A stretch of 64,000 nt of DNA from the NCBI RefSeq assembly GCF_023347535.1, contig NZ_CP094473.1, positions 2,480,001 to 2,544,000 of the forward strand, written 5' to 3'. The first letter of the stretch is position 1. Each line of letters opens with the position of its first letter. Origin of the DNA: Faecalibacterium sp. HTF-F. Lineage in GTDB: Bacteria > Bacillota > Clostridia > Oscillospirales > Ruminococcaceae. Below are positions 8,455-16,912 of the stretch, one piece after another. The translations under genes and the position numbers were made by a program. Under the pieces are notes generated by a model, which was not told the origin of the DNA, made no database searches, and saw nothing but the letters and a program-made list of their open reading frames with translations.

Positions 8455-9576
8455 ATGAAAAAGAAACTTCTTGCACTGGTCTGCGCGCTGGCACTCACCT
8501 TCAGCTTTGCAGGCTGCACCATTTCCACCCCGGACACCGTGGGCAGCATCGGTGATTTTGAGATCACCTCCGGCATGTATCTGCTGGCCCAGTACGGAGC
8601 CTATCAGCAGGCGGCACAGCTGGCCGGCAGCGATCAGGACGCCTCGGATGTAAAAGCCTTTCTGAAGGAGACGATCACCACTGACTCTGACAGCGGCGAG
8701 ACCGCCGTGGTCAGCGACTACGTGGCCCAGCAGACCCAGCAGACGCTGGAAACGCTGGCTGCTGTGGATGCCCGCTTCAAGGCACTGGGCGGTGAGCTGA
8801 CCGACGAGCAGATCGCCACTGCCGACCGTTATGCCCAGCAGATGATGGACCAGTACGGCGACACCTACACCGCCAACGGCATCGGTCTGGAGACCATCAA
8901 GGCCTACGAGCGCCTGCAGGTGGAGCACACCGCTCTGCTGGATATGGTCTACGGCCCGGACGGCGAGACCCCGGTGGAGGACGACGAGCTGACCAGCCAT
9001 CTGGACGACAGCATGTACGAGATCTGCTATATCAGCATCCCGCTGTACAACACCAGCACCTATGCCTTTGCCAACGATGACCAGAAGACCAAAATGCTCC
9101 GGCTGGCCCAGACCGCTGCCGACAGCGTCAACGCTGCAGGCGGCGAGACAGTCTCGGATCAGGTGAGTGCCCTGCATGAGGCCGCACAGAATGCCCTGCC
9201 GGACATCTACGCTGTGCTGGACGGCAAAACTTCCGACGACAGCGCCAGCGTCCAGACCGAGCTGCTGACCGAAAGCGATGTTGCTTCGTCCTTTACGCAG
9301 GACGGTGCTGCCGATGCTCTGCGCAGCCTTTCCTACGGCGAAGCCGCTGCCGTGCAGATCAACGGCTACACCCTGCTCCTGCTGGTGCGTGTGGACCCGC
9401 TGAGCGTATCCTCTCTGGATGATCTGCGGGAGCAGGTCCTGAGCGATATGAAGGGCAGCGAGCTGGACGATGCACTGGCTTCCAGCGGTGCAGAGCTGGC
9501 CCACAGCCTGAACAGCTCTGCCATGAACAAGCTGCCCGCCAAAAAGATCGTGAACGACACCAGCGCCAACAGCTGA
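8455..9576 (+). CDS. SurA/PrsA-like peptidyl-prolyl isomerase lipoprotein (parvulin type, degenerate)
   Basis: The 373-residue lipoprotein has a signal peptide with lipobox FAGC (Cys about residue 20), so it is exported and anchored to the outer face of the membrane. The next stretch (VGSIGDFEITSGMYLLAQYGAYQQ) is typical of the SurA N-terminal chaperone domain of PrsA-like foldases. A parvulin core is hard to see: EICYISIPLYNTSTY replaces the usual ARHIL-type motif, so isomerase activity is doubtful. It follows mfd by 48 bp, a common position for PrsA-like genes. Role as an extracytoplasmic folding factor is inferred. Confidence 0.75.
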   Translation: MKKKLLALVCALALTFSFAGCTISTPDTVGSIGDFEITSGMYLLAQYGAYQQAAQLAGSDQDASDVKAFLKETITTDSDSGETAVVSDYVAQQTQQTLETLAAVDARFKALGGELTDEQIATADRYAQQMMDQYGDTYTANGIGLETIKAYERLQVEHTALLDMVYGPDGETPVEDDELTSHLDDSMYEICYISIPLYNTSTYAFANDDQKTKMLRLAQTAADSVNAAGGETVSDQVSALHEAAQNALPDIYAVLDGKTSDDSASVQTELLTESDVASSFTQDGAADALRSLSYGEAAAVQINGYTLLLLVRVDPLSVSSLDDLREQVLSDMKGSELDDALASSGAELAHSLNSSAMNKLPAKKIVNDTSANS

Positions 9577-9596
9577 GAGCCTCTATGAAAAAAGAG

Positions 9597-9655
9597 CCGC
9601 CTGTGGTTTTCCACCGTTTGCAAAAGCATCGTGGAAAACCGCAGGCGGTTTTTAT
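9597..9655. terminator. Bidirectional terminator between converging genes
   Basis: An 18-bp stem (CCGCCTGTGGTTTTCCAC with GTGGAAAACCGCAGGCGG, one G-U) has a T-run on both sides (TTTTTATTG on plus, CTCTTTTTTC on minus). It separates the SurA-like gene from the converging glycosidase gene. Confidence 0.9.
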
Positions 9656-9706
9656 TGTTTAGCGTGCTTGCCCTCTCTGTCATCGCTGGGCGAGACCGCT
9701 TTTCTT

Positions 9707-11476
9707 TCACCGCGTCACTTTCGCAAACTCTGCGGCAAGGGCAGCATTCACCGAACGGACGGCATTCGCGTCCGGCTTGATCTCGGTCCGGTCATAGGTG
9801 AAAAGCCCGTTCACCTCATCCTCCACATCCGTCAGCTGGGTATACACCAGCGCCGAGAGTCCTTTTTTCAGCTGGGGAAGCACTGTGCCCAATTGCAGCT
9901 TTTTGCAGCGGGCCGTCAGGTCTGCGCGGCTCTTTGCCGTACCGTAGCCGTAGGTCCTGCCCGGAGCTTCGTGCCCCGGCATGGGCCATGCAATGCCGCC
10001 GTATTCACTCAGGGCCACAGTGCGCTTTCCGGGCTTTACATACAGCGGATAGAAATAGTTGTGGATGGAGCACACATCTCCGCCGCCCTGATCATACCAG
10101 CCGCTGGCCTCGTCCACAAGGCGGGTATCGTCCAGCGTGCGGATGGCCTGCACTGCCCCGGCCGCATCAAACTGGCCCCAGCCTTCGTTGAAAGGCACCC
10201 AGCAGCCGACACAGGGATGGCCGGAAAGCGCCTGTACCGTGGCTTCCAGCTCCCGGCGGTATTCTTCCCGGCTGCTTTCCTTTCCACGGCTCAGCAGGCC
10301 CCAGAGTGGCTCTGCATCGGGCAGGCAGCGCAGCAGCGGCTGCAGCACATTGGTCAGGTAGGTGACGAACCACAGGTTATAGGCGCTGCCGCCGTTCACC
10401 ATGTCCTGCCAGACCACAAGGCCCAGCCTGTCGCAGTGGTAATACCAGCGCTCCGGCTCGATTTTTGCGTGCTTGCGCAGCAGGTTGAAGCCCAGCGCTT
10501 TCACCTCGCTCAGCTCCCGCTCCACCGCCGCATCGGAAGGCGGGGTATACAGGCCCTGCGGCCAGTATCCCTGATCCAGCAGGCCGTTGAGCAGGATGGG
10601 CTTTCCGTTCAGGCAGAAGCGCAGCACGCCCCGCGCGTCCGGCTCACAGCTCCACTTGCGCAGGGCAAAGTAGCTGTGCACGGTGTCGAACTGTTCCTCC
10701 TCTCCCTGTGTGGTTCCCACGGTCAGGTCATACAAAAACGGGGTATCCGGGCTCCACGGAAAGAAATGTTCCTCCGGGATGTTCAGCGTCACCTCGCCGT
10801 CCCGGTCCGCTTCGTCGCTGCCCCAGTCCTCGGCAATGGTCACGCCCCCGGCCCGCACCACAGCCCACAGGTTCACCGCACCGCCGGGCATGGAAGTATG
10901 GGCTTTCACGGTCACGGTGCGGGCATCGTAGTCCGGCGTGACCGTGAGCGACTGGATGTAGTTTTCCGGCACACGCTCCAGCCAGACCGTCTGCCAGATG
11001 CCGCTCTGGGCCGGGTAGAACATGCCGCCGGGCTTCAGGGTCTGCTTGCCCCGGGCCTGCGTGCCGCTGTCCGTGGGGTCCTGCACGGCCACCCACAGGC
11101 TGTTGCGGCCCGTGCCGTTGAGCTGGGCGGTGACATCCAGTGTGAAGGGCCAGTAGCCGCCCCGATGGCCGCCCACCAGATGGCCGTTCACCTGCACCGC
11201 ACAGGCATAGTCCACCGCACCGAAGTGCAGCAGCACCCGACCCCCTTCTCCCGGAGGGGGAGCAAAGGTGCAGTGGTAGTGCAGCCACTGGCCGGGCTGC
11301 AGGGTGCGGCCCACGCCGGAGGCCTTTGCCTCCGGCGAGTAGGGCACCAGAATGCTGCCGTCCCACGCAGCGGGGTATTCAGCTGTCTGGGTAATGGCGT
11401 ACTTCCACAGGCCGTTCAGGTTCTCATAGCTGTCCCGGCGCATGGCCGGGCGAGGGTATTCCGGGAGTGGATGCAT
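9707..11476 (-). CDS. Glycoside hydrolase family 2 protein (beta-galactosidase/beta-glucuronidase-like)
   Basis: Probable exo-acting glycosidase. The 589-residue protein has an N-terminal jelly-roll sugar-binding domain (MRRDSYENLNGLWKY, then LLHFGAVDYACAVQVNGHLVGGHRGGYWPF), a beta-sandwich, and a TIM barrel. CWVPFNEGWGQFD carries the Asn-Glu pair expected for the acid/base (about residue 429); ALSEYGGIAW carries the expected nucleophile Glu (about 490). There is no signal peptide, so it should act in the cytosol on imported sugars. Substrate cannot be told from sequence. It has an AAAGGCGGTG ribosome site and stands alone, with no sugar transporter nearby. Confidence 0.88.
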   Translation of the reverse strand: MHPLPEYPRPAMRRDSYENLNGLWKYAITQTAEYPAAWDGSILVPYSPEAKASGVGRTLQPGQWLHYHCTFAPPPGEGGRVLLHFGAVDYACAVQVNGHLVGGHRGGYWPFTLDVTAQLNGTGRNSLWVAVQDPTDSGTQARGKQTLKPGGMFYPAQSGIWQTVWLERVPENYIQSLTVTPDYDARTVTVKAHTSMPGGAVNLWAVVRAGGVTIAEDWGSDEADRDGEVTLNIPEEHFFPWSPDTPFLYDLTVGTTQGEEEQFDTVHSYFALRKWSCEPDARGVLRFCLNGKPILLNGLLDQGYWPQGLYTPPSDAAVERELSEVKALGFNLLRKHAKIEPERWYYHCDRLGLVVWQDMVNGGSAYNLWFVTYLTNVLQPLLRCLPDAEPLWGLLSRGKESSREEYRRELEATVQALSGHPCVGCWVPFNEGWGQFDAAGAVQAIRTLDDTRLVDEASGWYDQGGGDVCSIHNYFYPLYVKPGKRTVALSEYGGIAWPMPGHEAPGRTYGYGTAKSRADLTARCKKLQLGTVLPQLKKGLSALVYTQLTDVEDEVNGLFTYDRTEIKPDANAVRSVNAALAAEFAKVTR

Positions 11477-11641
11477 GGTTTCACCGCCTTTGATTTGTTG
11501 GTTTCATTCTAGCACAAGGCAGATGGCTTGTATAGACTGAGCAGCAACGATGCGGCGGCAAACAGCAGATAATGCAAGCGTTAAACACGCAAACCCGCTC
11601 CCACGCGATTATGCTCTGCACCGGAAGCATTTTCCACATAC

Positions 11642-11674
11642 AAAAAGGCTGCTGCACCAAATGGCGCAGCAGCC
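11642..11674 (-). terminator. Terminator of the tat operon
   Basis: GGCTGCTGC/GCAGCAGCC stem followed on the minus strand by TTTTTG, about 45 bp past the tatC stop. Confidence 0.88.
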
Positions 11675-11716
11675 CTTGCTTTTGCAATGATAAAACAGAA
11701 AACCAGAAGTCAGAGC

Positions 11717-12517
11717 TTACTCTTCGTCCTCGCCCTCATCCTCTTCGTCATCATCGTCCTCTTTCGGCTTATAGAAGATGCCGCTCAGGAAGATGCTGAT
11801 GAAGTACAGCAGCACCATGGGGCCGGCCACCATGCACTGAGACACGATATCCGGCGGGGTGACAACAGCTGCAATGAAGAAGATGATCACGATGGCAATG
11901 CCGCGCACCTGCTTGAGCAGCTGCGGGTTGATAATGCCCATCTTGGACAGGATAATGGTGATCAGAGGCATCTCAAACACGCAGCCAAAAATGATGAACA
12001 TGGTCAGACAGAGGTTGACATAGCTCTCGATACTGGTGGTGGTCTGGATGTACTCTGCACCCTCGATGCCGGTGCTGAGGAAACGCAGCATGAAGGGCAT
12101 CATGAGCTTGTAGGCGAACAGCACGCCCACGCAGAACAGGATCAGGCCCAGCAGCATGACCATCTTGAAGAAGAAGCTCTCGCTCTTTTTCAGGCCGGGC
12201 TTTGCAAATGCATAAATGTGGTAGAACGCCACCGGAACGGTGACCACCACGCCTGCCAGAATGGAGACGCGGAAATACTGCATCAGCTTTTCTTGCGGGG
12301 CAATTGAAACAAACTCGTAATAGTCGCGGCCCATGGCAGTGAGCAGATCGATCAGACGGTCGGCGTATGCCAGCGAGACCACAACACCCACCACGAACAC
12401 CACCGCGCAGATGATCAGCCTGTTCCGCAGTTCTTTCAGATGGCCGGTCAGCGTCATGCTGCCGTCCTCTGCCATGACTTCGGCTTTTTTCTTTTTGCGC
12501 TTAACGTTCGTAGCCAC
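11717..12517 (-). CDS. tatC: Sec-independent (twin-arginine) translocase subunit TatC
   Basis: Polytopic receptor for twin-arginine signal peptides. The 266-residue protein opens with a Lys-rich cytosolic tail, then MTLTGHLKELRNRLI (the family's HLxELRxRL motif) and about six membrane segments. The C-terminus is an acidic tail of Glu/Asp. Translation starts at GTG (12515-12517): GAGGAG lies six bases upstream, inside the end of tatA. It is last in the order tatB-like, tatA, tatC. Confidence 0.97.
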   Translation of the reverse strand: MATNVKRKKKKAEVMAEDGSMTLTGHLKELRNRLIICAVVFVVGVVVSLAYADRLIDLLTAMGRDYYEFVSIAPQEKLMQYFRVSILAGVVVTVPVAFYHIYAFAKPGLKKSESFFFKMVMLLGLILFCVGVLFAYKLMMPFMLRFLSTGIEGAEYIQTTTSIESYVNLCLTMFIIFGCVFEMPLITIILSKMGIINPQLLKQVRGIAIVIIFFIAAVVTPPDIVSQCMVAGPMVLLYFISIFLSGIFYKPKEDDDDEEDEGEDEE

Positions 12518-12519
12518 AA

Positions 12520-12723
12520 TTACTCCTCGTCTTCGTCCTTCTTGGAAACCTGCTTCTCGGTCTTCTCCTCGGAATTATCGGAGCCTTCCTCGTCCTCCAT
12601 GCCCTTCTTGAAGCCGTTGATGGTCTTGCCGAACATCTTGCCCAGCTTCGGCAGGTTCTTGGGTCCAAAGATCAGCAGAGCGACGACCAGGATGATCAGC
12701 AGTTCGTTAGTACCAATACGCAT
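12520..12723 (-). CDS. tatA: Twin-arginine translocase subunit TatA
   Basis: Small single-span protein (67 residues) that polymerises into the Tat channel. It has a short N-terminus, a membrane helix (ELLIILVVALLIFGPKNLP, with the FGP hinge typical of the family), an amphipathic helix (KLGKMFGKTINGFKKG) and a very acidic tail. tatC follows with translational coupling. Confidence 0.95.
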   Translation of the reverse strand: MRIGTNELLIILVVALLIFGPKNLPKLGKMFGKTINGFKKGMEDEEGSDNSEEKTEKQVSKKDEDEE

Positions 12724-12814
12724 AATAAAAATCTCCTTTTTACTTTGCCGCGCCGCGTGGCGGGCTTATTGCATGTATCAGGCAACCGCGGGCGCGGGTG
12801 CATCCAGTAAGTAA

Positions 12815-13423
12815 TCAGTCCTTCGGCAGAACATCATTCTGACGAGGGTCTTCCTCCACCGGCTCGGCCGCAGGAGCAGCCTCGGCAGCTTCCTGTGCGG
12901 GAGCCGCTTCCTCAGCAGGCTCGGCCTTTTCCTCTGCGGGTGCAGCGGCAGGCTCAGCCTTTTCAACCGGGGCAGTGGGTTCTTCGGCCTTTTCGGCAGG
13001 TGCAGCGGTCTCCTCAGCGGGAGCGTTCTCCTCTGCCTTGGCGGCAGGTGCAGCGTCCTCTTCCAGCTCTTCCACCGGCTCCTCGGTCAGCTCGGTCACT
13101 TCCTCGGCAGCTTCTGCCTTGGCAGCTTCCTCCTTGCTGGTCTTGCCGATACCGGTAAAGCTCTTGGTCACATCCTTGACGCTGTTGTCGATATCCTTCT
13201 TGATATCGGTCAGCGGGGCAACGGCTTCCTTCAGGGGAGCCTGGATCTCATTCAGCGGCTCCACAACGTTCTTCTGGATCTCCTCAGAAGCAGCGCCGGT
13301 GTACTTTTTCAGTTCACGCAGCATCTTGCCGATCTTCTTTGCGTAGACGGGCAGCTGATCCGGGCCGATGAACACGAACGCCACGATCACGATGACGACA
13401 AGTTCCCAAAAACCAATTTTCAT
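12815..13423 (-). CDS. TatA/TatB-family protein with long Ala/Glu/Pro tail
   Basis: First gene of the tat operon, 202 residues. The N-terminal helix (ELVVIVIVAFVFIGPDQLP) and the following amphipathic stretch (VYAKKIGKMLRELKKYTG) fit the TatA/TatB family. DQLP instead of KNLP and a longer helical region (to about residue 95) lean towards TatB. The last 110 residues are low-complexity Ala/Glu/Pro. Probably the TatB-like partner of TatC, although many Firmicutes manage with TatA and TatC alone. An AGGAAAGGA ribosome site precedes the ATG. Confidence 0.85.
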   Translation of the reverse strand: MKIGFWELVVIVIVAFVFIGPDQLPVYAKKIGKMLRELKKYTGAASEEIQKNVVEPLNEIQAPLKEAVAPLTDIKKDIDNSVKDVTKSFTGIGKTSKEEAAKAEAAEEVTELTEEPVEELEEDAAPAAKAEENAPAEETAAPAEKAEEPTAPVEKAEPAAAPAEEKAEPAEEAAPAQEAAEAAPAAEPVEEDPRQNDVLPKD

Positions 13424-13713
13424 ACTAACTCGTTTCCTTTCCTGTGCGGCGGGACGTTTTCCGGAGCCGACGCATCCGCTTTGCAGTGGGTGCCGCGAAC
13501 CATTCCTTGCCCTGTTCTTCGTCCGCTTCCGTGGGAGTTCGGCGCTCTCTGCGCCTGTGTTGCCCTACTTATACCGAAAAGTGGTGAACTCATTCTGAAC
13601 AATATATGAACTTTTCATGAACGAGTAGGCAAACAGGGTGTTTTTGTAAACTTATGATATTTTATAGTCAGTTTATTACAAATCGGATAGGATACAACAG
13701 TGCAGTCCTTTGC
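13424..13713. other. Intergenic region upstream of the tat operon
   Basis: About 290 bp, AT-rich after 13,560. A TATAAG on the minus strand (about 13,568-13,573) could be the tat -10 element, but no good -35 is seen. I found no gene or RNA here. Confidence 0.4.
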
Positions 13714-13746
13714 AAAAAAGAGGACACCGCACAAAACGGTGTCCTC
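13714..13746 (-). terminator. Terminator of nifS-nifU
   Basis: GAGGACACCG/CGGTGTCCTC stem with TTTTTT on the minus strand, about 20 bp past the nifU stop. Confidence 0.92.
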
Positions 13747-13767
13747 GGAAGTGTTCCTTTGCGGGGA

Positions 13768-14211
13768 TCAGTGGCCGCAGCTCTCGCAGTGGTCGCAGTC
13801 CTCTTCGAGCTTACCCACGATGGGTTCCGGATCGATGCCCTGACGGCGGTAGTAGTCGGACAGAGCAGCCTTGACGGCCTGCTCGGCCAGAACAGAGCAG
13901 TGCACCTTGATGGGAGGCAGACCTTCCAGAGCTTCCACAACGGCCTTGTTGGTCAGCTTGAGGGCCTCGTCGATGGTCTTGCCCTTGATGAGGTCAGTGG
14001 CCATACTGCTGGTGGCGATGGCGGCACCGCAGCCGAAGGTGAGGAACTTGACATCCACGATCACGTTGTTCTCGATCTTCAGGTACATGCGCATGATGTC
14101 GCCGCACTTGGGGTTGCCCACTTCGCCCACGCCGTTTGCGTCGGGGATTTCACCCACGTTGTGCGGATTTGCAAAATGCTCCATGACCTTTGCGCTATAC
14201 ATGCTTGCCAT
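13768..14211 (-). CDS. nifU: NifU/IscU-like iron-sulfur cluster scaffold
   Basis: The 147-residue scaffold assembles Fe-S clusters from sulfur delivered by NifS. It has the family start MYSAKVMEHFANPHNVG and three ligand cysteines: GNPKCGD (Cys36), TFGCGAA (Cys61) and KVHCSVL (Cys105). The C-terminus adds CDHCESCGH, a Cys/His cluster seen in Clostridial NifU homologues. ATG 14211 is preceded by GGGAG; the MYS Met three codons on is an alternative start. The ribosome site overlaps the nifS stop, so the two genes are translationally coupled. Confidence 0.95.
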   Translation of the reverse strand: MASMYSAKVMEHFANPHNVGEIPDANGVGEVGNPKCGDIMRMYLKIENNVIVDVKFLTFGCGAAIATSSMATDLIKGKTIDEALKLTNKAVVEALEGLPPIKVHCSVLAEQAVKAALSDYYRRQGIDPEPIVGKLEEDCDHCESCGH

Positions 14212-14213
14212 AA

Positions 14214-15431
14214 TTACTGCTCTCCCTTCAGGCTGAACTGGCGGGCCGTGTTCTGGCCCTGCAGCCACATACAACTCATAGCACGGCGGCGGGGAATGAC
14301 CTCCTCCAGCACGTCGCACAGATATTTTGCTTCTTCCATGGTGTTCTGCGGGCCAAAGGTAAACCGCATGGAGCCGTGGCCGATCTCCTCAGGCACGCCG
14401 ATGCTCAGCAGGACGTGGCTGGGGTCCAGACTGTCGGAGTTGCAGGCAGAGCCGGTGGAGGCGCAGATGCCGTGCATATCCAGATCCAGCAGGATGGTCT
14501 CGCCTTCCAGACCCGGGAAGCTGATGTTCACATTGTTGGGCAGACGGGGGCTGCGGCCGCCGTTCAGGCGGGCTTCCGGGATGTTCTTGAGGACGCGGTC
14601 GATGACATAATCGCGCAGCTCAGACTCGTGGGCCATACGCTCATCCAGATGCGCCGTGGCGATCTCCAGTGCCTTGCCCATGGCAGCAATGCCGGCCACG
14701 TTCTCGGTGCCTGCACGGTGGCGGGCCTCCTGACTGCCGCCATCGATCAGGTTCTGGGGCCATACGCCCTTACGGCAGTACAGTGCACCCATACCCTTGG
14801 GGCCGTTGAACTTGTGAGCGCTCATGGACAGCATATCCACGCCCAGCTCCTTCACATCCACGGGGATGGCACCCACAGCCTGCACCGCGTCGGTGTGCAT
14901 CCAGACACCGTGCTTGTGTGCGACCTCTGCGATCTCCTTGATGGGCTGGATGGTGCCGATCTCGTTGTTGGCCATCATGATGCTGACCAGTGCGGTATCG
15001 GGACGGATGGCAGCTTCCACGTCCTCAGGGCGGATGTAGCCCTCGGCGGTGGGCTTGATATAGGTCACTTCAAAGCCCATGCGCTCCAGTGCAGCCATGC
15101 TGTGCATGATGGCATGATGCTCAAAAGCGCTGGTGATGAGGTGCTTTTTGTTCTGGCGTGCCTTGGTGAAGGCAGTGCCCTTTACGGCCCAGTTGTCGGC
15201 CTCGGAGCCGCAGCTGGTAAAGAAGAGCTCTGCCGGACTTGCATTGATGGCCTTTGCCACCTGCGCACGGCCGGTGTCCACGAATTCCTTGGCCTCATAG
15301 CCCACACTGTAATGGCTGCTGGGGTTGCCGCAGGCACCGCTCAGGGCTTTGACCATCATTTCCAGTGCCTCGGGAGCACAGGGAGTGGTGGCAGCATTAT
15401 CCAGATAAACCACTTTTTCCATGTTTTCCAT
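14214..15431 (-). CDS. nifS: Cysteine desulfurase NifS/IscS type
   Basis: PLP enzyme that takes sulfur from cysteine for Fe-S cluster assembly. The 405-residue protein has VYLDNAATTPC at the N-terminus, SAHKFNGPKG with the PLP lysine (Lys207) and the active-site loop GICASTGSACNSDSL (catalytic Cys330). Start at ATG 15431 with AAGGA nine bases upstream; Met4 is an alternative start. The gene is first in a two-gene operon with nifU. A strong promoter lies about 80 bp upstream, and an IscR-like regulator is encoded 1.5 kb away. Confidence 0.96.
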   Translation of the reverse strand: MENMEKVVYLDNAATTPCAPEALEMMVKALSGACGNPSSHYSVGYEAKEFVDTGRAQVAKAINASPAELFFTSCGSEADNWAVKGTAFTKARQNKKHLITSAFEHHAIMHSMAALERMGFEVTYIKPTAEGYIRPEDVEAAIRPDTALVSIMMANNEIGTIQPIKEIAEVAHKHGVWMHTDAVQAVGAIPVDVKELGVDMLSMSAHKFNGPKGMGALYCRKGVWPQNLIDGGSQEARHRAGTENVAGIAAMGKALEIATAHLDERMAHESELRDYVIDRVLKNIPEARLNGGRSPRLPNNVNISFPGLEGETILLDLDMHGICASTGSACNSDSLDPSHVLLSIGVPEEIGHGSMRFTFGPQNTMEEAKYLCDVLEEVIPRRRAMSCMWLQGQNTARQFSLKGEQ

Positions 15432-15511
15432 AGGAATGATCCTTTCTTATTGAACGCGTCTGCAGGAGCCTTGAACGCCCTGTGCAGATGCGGAATCCTT
15501 TCAACGGATAA

Positions 15512-15541
15512 GTTATACCATATCATTCCCTAGTATGTCAA
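15512..15541 (-). promoter_or_regulatory. Promoter of nifS-nifU
   Basis: Minus-strand TTGACA (15536-15541), an 18-bp spacer and TATAAC (15512-15517) with an extended TGG. A likely site for control by the Rrf2 regulator nearby, but I could not define an operator. Confidence 0.75.
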
Positions 15542-15564
15542 TATGAATACTGGATTTTCGTGAT

Positions 15565-16005
15565 TCAGTCACCTTTTTTGCCCTTTCCGGTCAGTTTTCC
15601 CAGTAACACCTTCCACTTGGGGTAGCCCCAGCGCTTATCTTCGGCAAAATCGTCTGCCAGCTTCCAGGGAAAAACGCCGCCGTCGAAGTACAGATTTCCC
15701 TGTTCGTCCACGCGGTCCAGCTTTTTGGGCAGATACGCCTCATCGTAGTAGCTCTTGCGGCGGTCGGGCAGCACCCAGTGCAGGGTGCCGTCCTCGTCCA
15801 TGCCGGACGCCCATACGCCGAACACGAAGGTAGCCGCTTCGCCGTAGCAGTGCTGCTCGAACCGGATAGCGCCATCATAGTAGAACTTGATGACCTCCAG
15901 CGTACCGGATTCCTTTTTGCCGTCCCGGCCAAGGGTGGGGCGGTAATCCTGCTGATAGCGGCAGCCGCAGTGGCTGCCGGCAAAGTCTTTTGCATGGAAC
16001 GACAT
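15565..16005 (-). CDS. Hypothetical protein (146 aa)
   Basis: I do not recognise this protein. It has 146 residues, no signal peptide and no membrane segment, and is rich in Trp, Tyr and charged residues. Features include an N-terminal CGC pair (SHCGCRYQQDY), a central FYYDGAIRFEQHCYGEAATFVFGVW and a basic C-terminus (KLTGKGKKGD). The ATG has an AAAGGAAA ribosome site and codon use matches its neighbours, so it is probably real. It lies head-to-tail upstream of the nifS promoter with no visible terminator between. Confidence 0.65.
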   Translation of the reverse strand: MSFHAKDFAGSHCGCRYQQDYRPTLGRDGKKESGTLEVIKFYYDGAIRFEQHCYGEAATFVFGVWASGMDEDGTLHWVLPDRRKSYYDEAYLPKKLDRVDEQGNLYFDGGVFPWKLADDFAEDKRWGYPKWKVLLGKLTGKGKKGD

Positions 16006-16227
16006 GGCGTGGTTTCCTTTCTTTCCGGTATGATCGTTTGCTTTTTACTTTTTATATAAAGTACACGGCGGCTTTTCGCGGGACGACCTGGAATATCCTC
16101 CGCTGCTTACGGGTTGCGGCACCCAGCATCCGCTTCGTGCCTTATGTGGCACTCGTGTCTTGCTGGCCGCTGCCCCAACAACTCCTCCCTGTTTCCGCCA
16201 CTGGCGGCGGTCGTCGTCGTTGCTGGA
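16006..16227. other. Intergenic region with no gene
   Basis: About 220 bp of GC-rich sequence. It has a small palindrome CCGCCACTGGCGG (16195-16207) and a CAACAAC/GTCGTTG pairing that may be the worn 5' hairpin of the E2 element that follows. I see no open frame or RNA gene. Confidence 0.4.
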
Positions 16228-16318
16228 TTTTTTTAGCGGAATTGGATTTTTAATCCGGGATAGCGGAACGTCTGCGGGCGTTCCGCTATTCCATTTTCAC
16301 GGGTAGGGCGTGGAGGAA
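16228..16318 (+). repeat. E2 repeat copy F (3' part)
   Basis: Carries the conserved AGCGGAA-ATTTTTAAT word, then the second E2 hairpin. GGGATAGCGGAACG (16257-16270) pairs with CGTTCCGCTATTCC (16279-16292) with one mismatch, capped by C(TGCG)G. The conserved TTTTCACGG tail follows. The 5' hairpin is degenerate. An R1 repeat begins 11 bp downstream. Confidence 0.7.
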
Positions 16319-16328
16319 AACGGCAGCA

Positions 16329-16459
16329 AACCCTCTCAGTCAAAGCCTGACGGCTTTGCCAGCTCCCCCGAAGGTGGAGCTTTTTGCCTTCTTCCGGTCA
16401 GCGCGTATTAAGCTCCCCCTTTCGGGGGAGCTGGCGAGCACAGCGAGACTGAGAGTGTT
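16329..16459 (+). repeat. R1 repeat copy b (131 bp)
   Basis: Terminal repeats AACCCTCTCAGTC (16329-16341) and GACTGAGAGTGTT (16447-16459, one change). Inside are AAAGCC-TGAC-GGCTTT and the two AGCTCC-type palindromes. It ends directly against the stop codon of the rhodanese gene and may supply its terminator. Confidence 0.82.
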
Positions 16460-16783
16460 TTAAAAATGCCCCTCAAAATCTCCCTCGATCTCGTAGGGCC
16501 AGCTCAGGATGCCGCCCAGATCCCGCAGATTGGTGTAACCCAGCGATTCCAGCTTCTGCACGGCATCGGCGCTGCGGCGGCCGGTGCGGCAGTAGATGAG
16601 CCACATGGCATCCTTATCCGGCAGCACCTCGGCGGCACGGCTCAGCACCTGACTCAGCGGCAGCAGCTTTGCCCCCGGAATGTGGCCCACAGCAAATTCG
16701 TCCGGCTCCCGGACGTCCACGGCGGTTGCCTCATGTGCATCCAGCAGACGGATGGCGTCGGCAGCAGTGATCTTCTCAGTCAT
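16460..16783 (-). CDS. Single-domain rhodanese-like protein
   Basis: The 107-residue protein is one rhodanese fold: TAVDVREPDEFAVGHIPGAKLLPL, then the active-site loop IYCRTGRRS with Cys65 as the persulfide-carrying residue, then GGILSWPYE. Sulfur-carrier or thiosulfate sulfurtransferase activity is expected; the true acceptor is unknown. It is divergent from an IscR-like regulator and lies near nifS-nifU, which supports a role in sulfur or Fe-S handling (inference). The start has an AAGGAG ribosome site. Confidence 0.9.
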   Translation of the reverse strand: MTEKITAADAIRLLDAHEATAVDVREPDEFAVGHIPGAKLLPLSQVLSRAAEVLPDKDAMWLIYCRTGRRSADAVQKLESLGYTNLRDLGGILSWPYEIEGDFEGHF

Positions 16784-16818
16784 ACTTTCACTCCTTATGT
16801 TATCCTCTTATCCATCCT

Positions 16819-16847
16819 ATGATAGCAGACCTTTTTTGTTTGCACAA
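16819..16847 (-). promoter_or_regulatory. Promoter of the rhodanese gene
   Basis: Minus-strand TTGTGC (16842-16847), 17-bp spacer, TATCAT (16819-16824). Its -35 lies 10 bp from the -35 of the divergent rrf2 promoter. Confidence 0.5.
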
Positions 16848-16857
16848 GAGGATACCT

Positions 16858-16885
16858 TTGCAAAATCCGAGCAACGTGCTATACT
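16858..16885 (+). promoter_or_regulatory. Promoter of the Rrf2 regulator
   Basis: TTGCAA (16858-16863), 16-bp spacer, TATACT (16880-16885) preceded by TGC. The short shared region between this and the rhodanese promoter could hold one operator for both. Confidence 0.6.
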
Positions 16886-16912
16886 ATAGGAAGCAATAAG
16901 GAGAGGATCGCC

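Noticed and set aside
16006..16459. Possible integron attC sites or CRISPR in repeat-rich gaps
   Set aside because: No regular repeat-spacer pattern, no cas or integrase genes, and the palindromes fit the E2 and R1 families instead.
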